Positions 18,229 through 18,242 of a stretch of 18,242 nucleotides of DNA are shown here, piece after piece (within the stretch, counting starts at the first letter, position 1; each line of letters begins with the position of its first letter). The DNA comes from Acanthaster planci (taxonomy: Eukaryota > Echinodermata > Asteroidea > Valvatida > Acanthasteridae). The translations under genes were made by a program, and so were the position numbers. The notes beneath the pieces were generated by a model, which saw only the letters and a program-made list of their open reading frames with translations, was not told the origin of the DNA and ran no database searches. The DNA is taken from positions 1 through 18,242 of the forward strand of contig NW_019091926.1 in NCBI RefSeq assembly GCF_001949145.1, read 5' to 3'.

Positions 18229-18242
18229 CTAAACAAATAACA

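Overview
This is eukaryotic genomic DNA: intron-rich, AT-rich, with no operons and many microsatellites and repeats. All three recognisable genes are receptor-type signalling genes, and all read leftwards (minus strand). An F-type lectin (FTP) domain joined to an Ig-like domain, a receptor protein tyrosine phosphatase (RPTP) and a receptor tyrosine kinase (RTK) relic together suggest a marine deuterostome invertebrate, such as an echinoderm, cephalochordate or hemichordate. The species cannot be fixed from the sequence. The octamer TAGGCCTA occurs four times and miniature transposons are present, which fits such a genome.

Layout from right to left, in the direction of transcription. (1) 18228-17344: the last two coding exons of an RPTP. 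They hold the end of the last PTP domain and the stop codon; the rest of the gene lies beyond the right edge. (2) 17343-15870: probable 3' UTR and intergenic DNA. (3) About 16011-14351: a receptor tyrosine kinase relic made of a transmembrane segment, juxtamembrane region, glycine-rich loop, helix C, catalytic loop and activation loop. The catalytic Lys, the HRD Asp and the DFG Asp are all replaced, helix E is not recognisable, and no ectodomain or signal peptide was found. Weak C-lobe echoes lie at 13575-13450 and 12560-12465. (4) About 12400-9106: intergenic DNA with repeats. (5) 9105-2615: the first five coding exons of a new receptor or secreted lectin gene, consisting of signal peptide, complete FTP domain (three exons) and an Ig-like domain. 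Every internal exon is phase 1-1. The 287-residue open frame continues past the window's left part, and no further exon was recognised in 1-2614. (6) 1-2614: intronic DNA dominated by a nested inverted-repeat (foldback or MITE-like) element at about 293-1529.

Intron 1 of the FTP gene carries a textbook non-autonomous hAT-type MITE (5822-6009) with a perfect 8-bp target-site duplication. The locus looks like a cluster of tyrosine-phosphorylation receptors that evolved by duplication, decay and exon shuffling. Most other open frames are short, overlap introns or repeats, and show no recognisable domain.
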